From the NCBI GenBank assembly GCA_964510225.1, contig CAZEAN010000189.1, positions 1 through 7,859 of the forward strand: a DNA stretch of 7,859 nucleotides, written 5' to 3'. The notes under the pieces were generated by a model. That model did no database searches and was not told the DNA's origin. It worked only from the letters and a program-made list of their open reading frames with translations. Every line of letters begins with the position of its first letter. Within the stretch, counting starts at the first letter, position 1. Position numbers and translations under genes: made by a program. Of the stretch, positions 1 to 5,893 are shown one piece after another. The DNA comes from CAZEAN01 sp964510225 (GTDB lineage: Bacteria; Planctomycetota; Planctomycetia; Isosphaerales; Isosphaeraceae).

Positions 1-219
1 GCTCTTTTCGACGATCCCGACTCCCTCAAATCCCGGTGATGCAGGAAAATCTGGGGTTAAGGTGTAGCGACCTCGGATATAGAGGAGATCAGACGGGTTT
101 ACAGGACTTGCGAGCATCCGGACCCTCACTTCGTTCGGACCTGGTTCCGGCGTGGAGACTTCCTGAACCTGGAGGACTTCGGAGGGTTCCCCGACTCGTT
201 CAAAGATGACAGACTTCAT
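1..219 (-). CDS. Medium-chain dehydrogenase/reductase, quinone oxidoreductase-like (N-terminal part)
   Basis: This is a partial gene: its 73 N-terminal codons are present and the rest lies beyond the left edge. The reading frame is open from an ATG at 217-219 to base 1. The protein begins MKSVIFERVGEP, continues with a PGPNEVRVRM segment, then SPVNPSDLLYIRGRY, and ends with FPASPGFEGVGIV. This is the GroES-like N-terminal fold of zinc-independent MDR proteins (NADPH:quinone reductase and enoyl-reductase relatives). The NPSD and PGFEGVG motifs are the family's substrate-pocket and loop landmarks. Members reduce quinones, enones or enoyl thioesters with NADPH in the cytoplasm. The substrate cannot be told because the nucleotide-binding half is missing. 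A GGA 6 bases before the ATG is the only ribosome-binding hint. The gene is divergent from the rhodanese gene across 118 bases. Confidence 0.88.
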   Translation of the reverse strand, partial: MKSVIFERVGEPSEVLQVQEVSTPEPGPNEVRVRMLASPVNPSDLLYIRGRYTLTPDFPASPGFEGVGIVEKS

Positions 220-337
220 ATATTATCCAGTGTAAATTTGATTGAATTGATCCCGATGGCTTGGGGAAGCGAAGCCGCTGGATTATCCTCAGAGGGGACG
301 TGTTCGTCGAAGACCAGAAGACCAGCCCGAGGCAACG
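220..337. promoter_or_regulatory. Divergent intergenic region between oxidoreductase and rhodanese
   Basis: These 118 bases must hold the start signals of both divergent genes. On the minus strand a GATAAT sequence lies at 223-228, only a few bases before the oxidoreductase ATG. If it were a -10 box the transcript would be almost leaderless. A second GATAAT-like word lies further up, but no good -35 box accompanies either one. On the plus side an 8-base tandem repeat (310-325) sits just before the ribosome-binding site of the rhodanese gene. No promoter can be called with confidence. Confidence 0.35.
310..325 (+). repeat. Perfect tandem duplication of AAGACCAG
   Basis: AAGACCAG occurs twice in direct succession (310-317 and 318-325), 12 bases before the rhodanese start codon. 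It is probably a slippage or duplication product in the 5' leader. No function is evident. Confidence 0.7.
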
Positions 338-1210
338 ATGCTTACGCCGGACCCGATTGTAACGACCGATTGGCTTCAGGCGCACTTGGATCATCCTGAA
401 TTGTGCGTGATCGACATCCGAGGTTCGGTGACCACTCGATTGGTCGAACCCGGTGTCGAAGAGGCAACCTACCGAGGCGCTCCTGAAGAGTATGCGGCAG
501 AACATCTCCCAGATTCCGTCTTTGTCGATTGGACAGCGGACATCGTGGATCCGGACAATCCAGTCCCGGTGCAATTAGCGCTTCCAGATCGGTTTACTGA
601 GGTCATGCAGCTCCGTGGTGTTCGACAGAACTCCCACGTCGTTGCAGTCGACCATCGCGGTGGTCAGTTTGCGACGCGACTTTGGTGGGTCCTCCGTTCC
701 TACGGGCATCAGGCGGTCAGCGTCCTCGAAGGCGGCTTTCAGAAGTGGGCCGAGGAAGAACGACCGCTAGACTCGACGCCGGTGGATCCGCCTCGAGGCG
801 ATTTCCAGGCTCAAGGGCCTCCCCAAGGTATGGTTGAGGCATCAACGCTGCTCACGATGCTCCAGGATGGTCAGACTCAACTCCTCGACGCTCGGAGCCG
901 GGCACAGTATACCAACCAGGTCCGGAGAGGTCCCCGAGGCGGACACTTGCCCGGTGCAATCTCGATCCCGAGGGGACAGTTTTTCGACGAGAGCGGTGCG
1001 TTCCTCCGACCGGAAAAGGTAGAGGAGCTTATCAACCAAGCGGGACTCGATCCTAACCGCCCTGTCGTCGCATACTGCAATGGTGGTGTTGCCGCGACAG
1101 CGGCACTCCTCCAGCTCCATCGGCTTGGTTTCCAACACTTGGCGCTGTATGACGGTTCCTGGAACGAGTGGAGTCGTCGTGAAGAACTCCCGGTTATGAC
1201 GGATGCCTAG
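338..1210 (+). CDS. Two-domain rhodanese-type sulfurtransferase
   Basis: The product is 290 aa, the usual size of thiosulfate or 3-mercaptopyruvate sulfurtransferases, which move sulfane sulfur from a donor to a thiol or cyanide acceptor. It has two rhodanese domains (about 8-145 and 165-285). The first is the usual inactive one: its loop reads VDHRGGQFATRLWW (from about 104) with Asp where a catalytic Cys would be. The second holds the active Cys247 in the loop CNGGVAAT, followed by the family's YDGSWNEW motif (271-278). CNGGVA differs from the textbook loops CRKGVTA (thiosulfate type) and CGSGVTA (mercaptopyruvate type), so the donor cannot be assigned. No signal peptide is seen, so it is cytoplasmic. 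GAGG at 329-332 lies 5 bases before the ATG and supports this start. The hydrolase gene follows 3 bases after the stop, which suggests co-translation. Confidence 0.93.
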   Translation: MLTPDPIVTTDWLQAHLDHPELCVIDIRGSVTTRLVEPGVEEATYRGAPEEYAAEHLPDSVFVDWTADIVDPDNPVPVQLALPDRFTEVMQLRGVRQNSHVVAVDHRGGQFATRLWWVLRSYGHQAVSVLEGGFQKWAEEERPLDSTPVDPPRGDFQAQGPPQGMVEASTLLTMLQDGQTQLLDARSRAQYTNQVRRGPRGGHLPGAISIPRGQFFDESGAFLRPEKVEELINQAGLDPNRPVVAYCNGGVAATAALLQLHRLGFQHLALYDGSWNEWSRREELPVMTDA

Positions 1211-1213
1211 CCG

Positions 1214-1681
1214 ATGGCCCGAATCCTTTACCTCCACGGTCTCTACTCAAAGCCTGGTGGCGTCAAACCAACCGCGATCAGAAGTTGGGGGCATGATGTG
1301 ATCAATCCACACCTCCCTGACGATGACTTCGAGTTGTCTTGCCAGAGGGCTCAACAAGCACTTGAATCCGGTGATCCCGATCTCGTTATCGGATCCAGCC
1401 GAGGTGGGGCCGTGGCAATTGCGATTGATTCCAAAACGCTCCCAGTGATCCTGATCGCACCCGCCTGGAAGAAGTGGGGGAAGACGGGTCGAATCGACGA
1501 TCGATCTCGAATCCTTCATTCTGCAAATGATGAAGTGATCCCGATTGAGGATTCACTCGAACTCTTGCAACAGAACATGCTCTCGAACACACTCCTCGAG
1601 CGCGTTGGACAGGACCACGCGATGACCGATCCCGAAGCACTCGATGCGCTCCGAATGATGATCGCCGACGCTGTCAGCTAG
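1214..1681 (+). CDS. Small alpha/beta hydrolase, YqiA/UPF0227-like esterase
   Basis: This is a 155-aa single-domain serine hydrolase. The visible features are an ILYLHGLYSKPGG start (strand plus oxyanion loop, residues 4-16), the nucleophile elbow GSSRGG with Ser62, an HSANDEVIP segment carrying the likely acid Asp106, and QDHAMTD with the likely base His135. The spacing and the missing cap domain match YqiA-type esterases, which are cytoplasmic and hydrolyse small ester substrates in vitro. At 155 aa it is shorter than E. coli YqiA (about 190 aa) but keeps all three catalytic residues. The ATG lies 3 bases after the rhodanese stop with no strong ribosome-binding site of its own, so translation is probably coupled. 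Its stop is 2 bases from the end of the convergent prmC gene. The natural substrate is unknown. Confidence 0.85.
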   Translation: MARILYLHGLYSKPGGVKPTAIRSWGHDVINPHLPDDDFELSCQRAQQALESGDPDLVIGSSRGGAVAIAIDSKTLPVILIAPAWKKWGKTGRIDDRSRILHSANDEVIPIEDSLELLQQNMLSNTLLERVGQDHAMTDPEALDALRMMIADAVS

Positions 1682-1683
1682 CG

Positions 1684-2568
1684 TCATGAATCCGAGATCG
1701 ACGATGTAGCACGAATCACTCGGGGGTGCCCACCATCGTCTTTGATCGTCGGAGCAAGGTGAAAGCTCGGTTCAGCGCTCAGAAGCTCCCGGACTGGCCT
1801 TTCTTGCGACGTTCCGATCTCCAGAATTAATGCTCCCCCTTTCCTCAGGCGGGAACTGGCGTTTTGAATGATTTGGGTAACTACCTGGAGACCGTCGGGG
1901 CCGCCATCGAGAGCCAAATGGGGTTCAAAGTTACGCACGCCAAATTCCAATGTCAAAATATCTTCAGTCGGAATATAAGGAGGATTGGAAACAATCAAGT
2001 CAAACGGTTCGTGGTCTGTCGAGAGTGGTTCAAAGAGGTTTCCTTGGAGGAGATGAATCCGGTCAGCAACCTCGGCGGAGTTGGCGTTGGTCCTGGCGAC
2101 TTCAAGCGCTTCATTGCTGATATCGATCGCAATGACATCGGCATTTGGGTGATGTTTTGCGATCGCGATTCCGAGATTTCCCGAACCTGTGCCGATATCG
2201 AGCACCAGAGGCTTCTCAAGATCTCTGAGGAAGTCGAGCGCCTCGACGACCACAAACTCGGAGTCTGGTCTCGGAATGAGGACAGCCGGGGAGACACTCA
2301 GTGGGATCGAGAAAAACTCCTTACGCCCGACGAGGTAGGCCACCGGCTTACCGTCGGCTCGTTCTCGGATGAGCTTCCGGTAGGCCGTCCGATCTGACGA
2401 GCCAACTTCCGTCTCCCACATGGTGTAGAGACCGATTCGCTCACAACCGAGGACCGAGGCCAACAACACGTCGGCATCAAGCCGAGGCGATTCTGAACCT
2501 TTGGACTTCAGAAACCCCTGCGTCCACGTAATCAGGCGGCCGATCGTCCAAGTCTCGTTGCTGCTCAC
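1684..2568 (-). CDS. prmC: Peptide chain release factor N5-glutamine methyltransferase
   Basis: PrmC (HemK) methylates the glutamine of the GGQ motif of release factors RF1 and RF2, using S-adenosylmethionine. The 294-aa protein has an N-terminal helical release-factor-docking domain (about 5-85) with the VAYLVGRKEF stretch and the PRPDSE motif (99-104). A Rossmann methyltransferase domain follows, with motif I LDIGTGSG (123-130), acidic Asp149 for the SAM ribose, and the catalytic NPPY (195-198), which holds the target glutamine amide. The length is normal for the family. The start is a GTG whose bases overlap the TGA of prfA (GTGA at 2565-2568), so the two are translationally coupled. This pairs the enzyme with its substrate RF1. 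It is the last gene of the rpmE-prfA-prmC block, and there is no room for a terminator before the convergent hydrolase gene. Confidence 0.96.
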   Translation of the reverse strand: MSSNETWTIGRLITWTQGFLKSKGSESPRLDADVLLASVLGCERIGLYTMWETEVGSSDRTAYRKLIRERADGKPVAYLVGRKEFFSIPLSVSPAVLIPRPDSEFVVVEALDFLRDLEKPLVLDIGTGSGNLGIAIAKHHPNADVIAIDISNEALEVARTNANSAEVADRIHLLQGNLFEPLSTDHEPFDLIVSNPPYIPTEDILTLEFGVRNFEPHLALDGGPDGLQVVTQIIQNASSRLRKGGALILEIGTSQERPVRELLSAEPSFHLAPTIKDDGGHPRVIRATSSISDS

Positions 2569-3641
2569 GAAGTCGCAAGCTCCCCGAGCTGTTCCTTACG
2601 ATCGTGGCTAATCAACGCCGTGGTGAGTTCGTCGAGATCGCCTGCCATCACCCGATCGAGGCTGTAGAGAGTGAGATTAATCCGATGGTCCGTGATACGA
2701 TTCTGGGGGAAGTTATAGGTCCTAATACGTTGCGAGCGATCCCCCGAACCGATCAATGTCCGACGCTGTTCGGCACGCTCCGCCTGAACAGCCTCGCGGG
2801 TTTGGTCAAACAATCGTGAGCGGAGCAATCGCATCGCCTTGGCGCGATTCTTGTGCTGGCTACGTTCGTCTCGACAGACGACAACGATCCCGGAAGGTTT
2901 GTGAGTAAGCCGGACTGCGCTTTCTGTCTTGTTCTGGTGCTGCCCGCCTGGACCGCCCGCCCGCATGACGTCGACTTCTAGGTCTTCGGACCGGATTTCG
3001 ACCTCGACTTCTTCCGGTTCTTGAAGGACGGCGACCGTGGCCGCTGACGTGTGGATTCGTCCTTGAGATTCAGTCGAAGGGACACGTTGGACCCGATGTC
3101 CACCGCTCTCGAACTGAAGGTGGCGGAATGCCTCTTCACCCGTGATCGCGAAACTAACTTCCTTGATCCCACCAAGCTCGGTCGGGGTGAGTTCAAGGAC
3201 TTCAAATTTCCAACCTCGAGTTTCACAGTATCGTTGGTACGTTTCGAGGAGGTCTCGGGCAAAGAGAGCAGCCTCGTCACCACCCGTCCCCGCCCGGATC
3301 TCCATAATCAATCCAGGTCGGTCAGCGCCCGCGGCTCGATCGTAGAGGAGATTCCGGAGTGTCTCCGCGACCTCCTCGCGGGCGCAATTCAGGTTTTCCA
3401 GTTCCGCCTCCGCATAAGCGCGCATTTCGTAGTCGCGCTCTTCGGCGAGCATCGACTCGGCTTCCGTAATTTCGGTCCCGAGTTCGATGTAGCGCTGGTA
3501 CGGTAAGGCGATCTTGGCGAGCGTCCCACGCTCCTTCGCGAGTGCAGAAACACGCGAAGGATCAGAACTCACGTCAGGGTCGAGCAGTGCGGCCTCAACT
3601 TCTTGAAACCGTTGATAATCGGCAAGGAGCTTCTCGAACAC
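2565..3641 (-). CDS. prfA: Peptide chain release factor 1 (RF1)
   Basis: RF1 reads stop codons UAA and UAG in the ribosomal A site and triggers release of the finished peptide. The product is 358 aa, close to the E. coli length of 360. The N-terminal helical domain 1 runs to about residue 100. IRAGTGGDEAALFARDL (from 115) is the standard start of domain 2. The codon-reading tripeptide is PST (188-190) within RVPSTESQGRIHTS, which fits the PxT of RF1 rather than the SPF of RF2. The catalytic GGQ is at 232-234 in a GGPGGQHQNKTES loop, where Gln236 stands in place of the more common Val. The conserved GDRSQRIRTYNFPQNRITDHR region (300-320) follows. The start is a GTG; an in-frame TGA lies 18 bases upstream of it, so no earlier start is possible. 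prmC overlaps its stop by 4 bases. Confidence 0.97.
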   Translation of the reverse strand: MFEKLLADYQRFQEVEAALLDPDVSSDPSRVSALAKERGTLAKIALPYQRYIELGTEITEAESMLAEERDYEMRAYAEAELENLNCAREEVAETLRNLLYDRAAGADRPGLIMEIRAGTGGDEAALFARDLLETYQRYCETRGWKFEVLELTPTELGGIKEVSFAITGEEAFRHLQFESGGHRVQRVPSTESQGRIHTSAATVAVLQEPEEVEVEIRSEDLEVDVMRAGGPGGQHQNKTESAVRLTHKPSGIVVVCRDERSQHKNRAKAMRLLRSRLFDQTREAVQAERAEQRRTLIGSGDRSQRIRTYNFPQNRITDHRINLTLYSLDRVMAGDLDELTTALISHDRKEQLGELATS

Positions 3642-3663
3642 GGTTCCGAGACCGACCTTTCAG

Positions 3664-3678
3664 ATTCGACAATCGAAT
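3664..3678 (-). other. Small inverted repeat in the prfA leader
   Basis: ATTCGA (3664-3669) and TCGAAT (3673-3678) are perfect inverted arms around a 3-base loop. They lie 22-37 bases before the prfA GTG, in the 89-base gap between rpmE and prfA. There is no T tract, so it is not a normal terminator. It may be a weak leader hairpin or a chance palindrome. Confidence 0.3.
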
Positions 3679-3730
3679 AATCAGCATATCAGAGTTGTCG
3701 GATGGCGATCTTCGCAGCAGTGGAATCCGA

Positions 3731-4024
3731 TCACTGAGGAGCTTCGGTTGATTCCTCAGCTTTCTTCCGACCCTTGCCGTATCGACCTTGGAACTTACGA
3801 TTGAACTTGTCTACACGACCTGCGGCGTCGACGAACTTCGTCTTCCCGGTGTAGAACGGATGTGAGGCGCTAGAGACGTCCACGACGACGAGTGGATACT
3901 CATTGCCATCTTTGTATTTGGTGGTTTGGTTGGTCCGGATAGTTGATTTCGTCAGGACTTCAAAACCACTTGTAGTGTCGTGGAATACGACCGGTCGATA
4001 GTTGGGATGAATGCCATCTTTCAC
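3731..4024 (-). CDS. rpmE2: Ribosomal protein bL31, type B (zinc-independent)
   Basis: L31 is a large-subunit ribosomal protein that bridges to the small subunit. The sequence starts MKDGIHPNYRPVVFHDTTSG and carries the diagnostic VDVSSASHPFYTGK (48-61) and a final RKFQGRYGK segment. There is no cysteine anywhere, so the CxxC zinc site of type A L31 is absent and this is the type B (RpmE2/YkgM-like) form. At 97 aa it is slightly longer than usual because of a charged tail of about 13 residues after RYGK. The start is GTG; the translated MKDGIHP matches the family N-terminus exactly, which fixes it. No clear ribosome-binding site is seen. It is the first gene of the rpmE-prfA-prmC block, with 89 bases before prfA and a long hairpin-containing region upstream. 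Confidence 0.96.
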   Translation of the reverse strand: MKDGIHPNYRPVVFHDTTSGFEVLTKSTIRTNQTTKYKDGNEYPLVVVDVSSASHPFYTGKTKFVDAAGRVDKFNRKFQGRYGKGRKKAEESTEAPQ

Positions 4025-4132
4025 GAGAACAGATCCGTACTGATACCAGGGGTTATCGATTGACCACCCGTCATTCTAGGGATGGTTACGGAGAAAGAAC
4101 AGCCAGCATAACCCGAGAGAGTCCCCGCCGTG

Positions 4133-4165
4133 AAGAGGAACCAACGAAAGGGTTCCAATCCTCTT
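4133..4165. repeat. Inverted repeat GGAACC/GGTTCC with outer AAGA/TCTT
   Basis: GGAACC (4137-4142) and GGTTCC (4151-4156) are perfect arms around an 8-base loop. Outside them AAGA (4133-4136) and TCTT (4162-4165) can extend the stem past a 5-base bulge. It lies 110-140 bases upstream of rpmE2, either in the leader or just above the promoter. Confidence 0.5.
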
Positions 4166-4192
4166 ACCACGAGTTCGGATCGGAGCATTCGT

Positions 4193-4234
4193 TCCGGTTC
4201 ACACTTCTTGTACCAAGGAAGAGCGTGAACCGGA
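4193..4234. repeat. Long hairpin with 10-bp perfect arms TCCGGTTCAC/GTGAACCGGA
   Basis: TCCGGTTCAC (4193-4202) and GTGAACCGGA (4225-4234) are exact reverse complements. Between them CTTC (4204-4207) and GAAG (4218-4221) can pair again, leaving a small central loop, so the whole 42 bases can fold as one rod. There is no T tract directly after it on either strand, so it does not look like a standard terminator. It may be a structured RNA element, a transcript-stabilising hairpin, or a protein-binding palindrome. Confidence 0.6.
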
Positions 4235-4249
4235 GTTTCAACGCGTGAT

Positions 4250-4287
4250 AAACAAAACGAGATCAGCAGGAAGCGGGGCCGCCTGCT
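4250..4287 (-). terminator. Probable terminator of the thioredoxin lipoprotein gene
   Basis: On the minus strand, about 30 bases after the lipoprotein stop, AGCAGG (4287-4282) and CCTGCT (4270-4265) form arms around a GC-rich centre that can partly pair further. A T-rich stretch follows after a few bases (TTTTGTTT, within 4250-4257). The gap between stem and T tract makes it less than ideal. Confidence 0.5.
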
Positions 4288-4317
4288 ACGTTACAGAGTC
4301 ACTCATTCCGTACTGGT

Positions 4318-5010
4318 TTAACCCTCGTCTTCCGTTTCCGGTTCTACAACGCCTTTCGAGTCGATACCGAACTGTTCTGCGACTGCTTTTTCAACTTGCT
4401 CGTAGGTGAATTGGTTTTCTGGGTCGTCATAGGTAAACCGTGCGATTTCTTCACCATCGGCATTCAGAAGGAAGACCGCCGGGATGGTGATGATGTCAAA
4501 CTTATCAAACATTTCAAGCTGTGAGTGAGTAAGTCGATAATTCTTGATGCGTCCGGCGTCTTTCTCGGCTAAGAATTCAGCAGCAGCGCTGATCTGATTG
4601 TCGTCGAGGTCGTCCCGCCCGGTCCCCGCATCAAATGAGAGTGCAATAACGTTGAGTCCGTCTTCGCTGTAAGCATCATGCATTGCGAGAACGTGATGGA
4701 AATTCTCTTTGCAAGGGCCGCACCAACTTGCCCAACAGTCGATTAAGGTCAGCTTCGCGTCATCTGTATCGATTTCGTCGATCAATTCTTCGTAAGTGAG
4801 TGTGTTGATCGGGAAAACTGCGTCCGGAGCCGTTTCCGATTCCCCACTAGGATCGACGAGCGATGTGGAAGTTCCGCGAACAGGGTCAATGACTTCCTCG
4901 GGTGAATCCGTCAGAGCAGTCTCGGTCGGATTCTCACACCCTGAAGCAATGAAGGTGAGTAAGGCAAGAACCGAGAGGCAAAAGTACGGGTTGTTGGTTG
5001 AGAATCGCAT
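4318..5010 (-). CDS. TlpA-like thioredoxin-domain lipoprotein
   Basis: The 230-aa protein has a short basic start, a hydrophobic segment (about 9-23) and a lipobox-like ASGC with Cys25, so it is probably a membrane-anchored lipoprotein facing the periplasm. A low-complexity, acidic and Ser/Thr/Pro-rich linker (26-65) leads to a thioredoxin-fold domain (about 66-215). The redox motif is WCGPC (96-100) within DCWASWCGPCKENF, and the cis-proline is Pro177 in ITIPAVFLLN. Such TlpA/ResA-like proteins reduce or exchange disulfides of envelope proteins, including in cytochrome c maturation; the partner here is unknown. Lipobox position -3 is Ala instead of the usual Leu, so lipidation is likely but not certain. 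GGAGG, 10 bases before the ATG, supports the start. A terminator upstream separates it from the redoxin gene, so it probably has its own promoter within 5011-5125. Confidence 0.92.
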   Translation of the reverse strand: MRFSTNNPYFCLSVLALLTFIASGCENPTETALTDSPEEVIDPVRGTSTSLVDPSGESETAPDAVFPINTLTYEELIDEIDTDDAKLTLIDCWASWCGPCKENFHHVLAMHDAYSEDGLNVIALSFDAGTGRDDLDDNQISAAAEFLAEKDAGRIKNYRLTHSQLEMFDKFDIITIPAVFLLNADGEEIARFTYDDPENQFTYEQVEKAVAEQFGIDSKGVVEPETEDEG

Positions 5011-5125
5011 TGCCGAAAAACCTCCAGCGCTGTGTTAAATTTCGGACGTCATCCAGGACCGAAAACTTGGGATTGGTCGGTTCGCTCAAAAGGAAATATC
5101 AGGCGATGCTATCGTCGCTCGCAAG

Positions 5126-5162
5126 AAAAAAAACCCGCCGTCGGGGATGGCCAACGGCGGGT
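5126..5162 (-). terminator. Intrinsic terminator of the redoxin gene
   Basis: On the minus strand, ACCCGCCGT (5162-5154) and ACGGCGGGT (5141-5133) form a perfect 9-bp GC-rich stem with a 12-base loop, directly followed by a run of eight T (5133-5126, sharing one base with the stem). It lies about 100 bases after the redoxin stop. This is a textbook Rho-independent terminator and the strongest non-coding signal in the window. Confidence 0.93.
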
Positions 5163-5169
5163 GAGCGAT

Positions 5170-5233
5170 TGCAGGTAAGTTGATCAGGTTCGTCAAAGTT
5201 AAAGAAGAACGAACCTAAGAACCGTTACCTGCA
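5170..5233 (-). other. Nested hairpin in the redoxin 3' untranslated region
   Basis: Two perfect inverted repeats are nested. The outer arms are TGCAGGTAA (5170-5178) and TTACCTGCA (5225-5233), 9 bp; the inner arms are AGGTTCGT (5186-5193) and ACGAACCT (5209-5216), 8 bp, with a 15-base loop. A GTT/AAC pair can form in between, giving about 20 bp in total. It lies between the redoxin stop and the terminator and would be transcribed as part of the mRNA 3' end. It could protect the transcript or be part of a 3'-derived small RNA. Confidence 0.65.
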
Positions 5234-5243
5234 GACTTGTTGA

Positions 5244-5261
5244 GATCGTCTCAGAACGATC
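5244..5261 (-). other. Short hairpin just after the redoxin stop codon
   Basis: GATCGT (5244-5249) and ACGATC (5256-5261) are perfect 6-bp arms with a 6-base loop, starting 3 bases after the redoxin TGA. It is the first of three consecutive stems in this 3' region. Confidence 0.5.
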
Positions 5262-5263
5262 AA

Positions 5264-5860
5264 TCAATATCGGACGCCGCAACCGATCGGTCGAGTTTCA
5301 GTCACTTCAATGTCTCCACCGGTGAGGAGAGCATCGACAGCGTTTTGGACGTAGTTGACATCGGTCGGCTTAACGTTCATCGGGTTGCTGTACATTGCAC
5401 CCATGTAACGGATGGTTCGCTCGCTGTCGATCACGAAGAACTGCGGGGTGTTAGTAGCACCGTACTCCCGACCGATCTTTTGAGTGTCGTCATAGCCGTA
5501 AACATACTGAGAGTTGTTACGCTCGACCCATTCCTTGATGGCAGGAAGCTTATCGCTTTCGAGGTCATTAACGCTAACGCCGACGAGCTTGACGCTCTTG
5601 CCTTCGTTTTCTTCAGCGAATTCGTTGAGGTAATCTTCGATAGCGACAACGAACGGGCAGTGGTTGCCGAGGAAGACGAGAACGACGACGTCTTCTTCGA
5701 TGTCAGCAAGAGAAAGCGAGGTGTCTTCACCCTTGAAGGTGGCGGGGATGCCCGAGAAAGTCGGGGCCTTGTCACCGATGGAGACGACCTTGTTGAACTC
5801 GCCAGCGAAGGCTGGAACAGCGAGAGCGAAAGTCAACGCGAGTGTTGCGAAAATGCGCAT
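5264..5860 (-). CDS. Secreted thioredoxin-like redoxin (AhpC/TSA superfamily)
   Basis: I take the ATG at 5860, giving 198 aa, rather than an ATG nine codons earlier: the later start gives a clean signal peptide (MRIFATLALTFALAVPAFA, probable cleavage after Ala19) and has GGAG 10 bases before it. The mature protein opens like a peroxiredoxin or redoxin (IGDKAPTFSGI), followed by the strand VVVLVFLGNHCPFV with Cys68, then VKLVGVSVND and a cis-proline segment NTPQFFVID. It ends with IGCGVRY (Cys194), which resembles the GCSIKW-type end of a family of redoxin-like proteins. Relatives often have CNHCP; here the first Cys is Gly65, so no CxxC remains. It may act with Cys68 as peroxidatic and Cys194 as resolving cysteine, but this is inference. 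It lies in the same envelope-redox neighbourhood as the downstream thioredoxin lipoprotein. Confidence 0.9.
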   Translation of the reverse strand: MRIFATLALTFALAVPAFAGEFNKVVSIGDKAPTFSGIPATFKGEDTSLSLADIEEDVVVLVFLGNHCPFVVAIEDYLNEFAEENEGKSVKLVGVSVNDLESDKLPAIKEWVERNNSQYVYGYDDTQKIGREYGATNTPQFFVIDSERTIRYMGAMYSNPMNVKPTDVNYVQNAVDALLTGGDIEVTETRPIGCGVRY

Positions 5861-5893
5861 TGGAAGACAACTCCTCTGAAGATGCATGAACCG

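Larger units (their letters stand above)
4025..4317. promoter_or_regulatory. Hairpin-rich intergenic region upstream of rpmE2
   Basis: These 293 bases separate the stop of the thioredoxin lipoprotein gene from the rpmE2 start, both on the minus strand. They must hold the lipoprotein terminator and the rpmE2 promoter. Three inverted repeats are present (4133-4165, 4193-4234, 4265-4287), each listed separately. A minus-strand TAGAAT (4073-4078) could be a -10 box giving a leader of roughly 40 bases, but no convincing -35 box is placed before it. A short plus-strand frame here has no family features and I do not call it a gene. Confidence 0.5.

Noticed and set aside
200..574. A 124-codon minus-strand frame across the divergent region and the rhodanese start
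   Set aside because: It overlaps both the oxidoreductase start and the rhodanese coding region, and has no domain.
1864..2397. A 177-codon plus-strand frame opposite prmC
   Set aside because: It lies wholly within the well-supported prmC gene and shows no recognisable domain.
4060..4248. A 62-codon plus-strand frame between rpmE2 and the lipoprotein gene
   Set aside because: It starts with TTG, runs through the inverted repeats, has a skewed Arg/Ser/Glu composition and no recognisable family.
5075..5125. Promoter for the lipoprotein gene with TTGCGA and TGATAT boxes 17 bases apart on the minus strand
   Set aside because: The spacing is right, but both boxes match the consensus poorly, so I cannot support it as a feature.
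5186..5216. GGTTCG-containing hairpin as a tRNA T-arm
   Set aside because: The arms are longer and the loop is 15 bases. No acceptor, D or anticodon arm is present.
5861..5887. Upstream ATG at 5887 as the redoxin start
   Set aside because: It would add nine residues (MHLQRSCLP) before an already complete signal peptide, and the GGAG ribosome-binding site fits the ATG at 5860.
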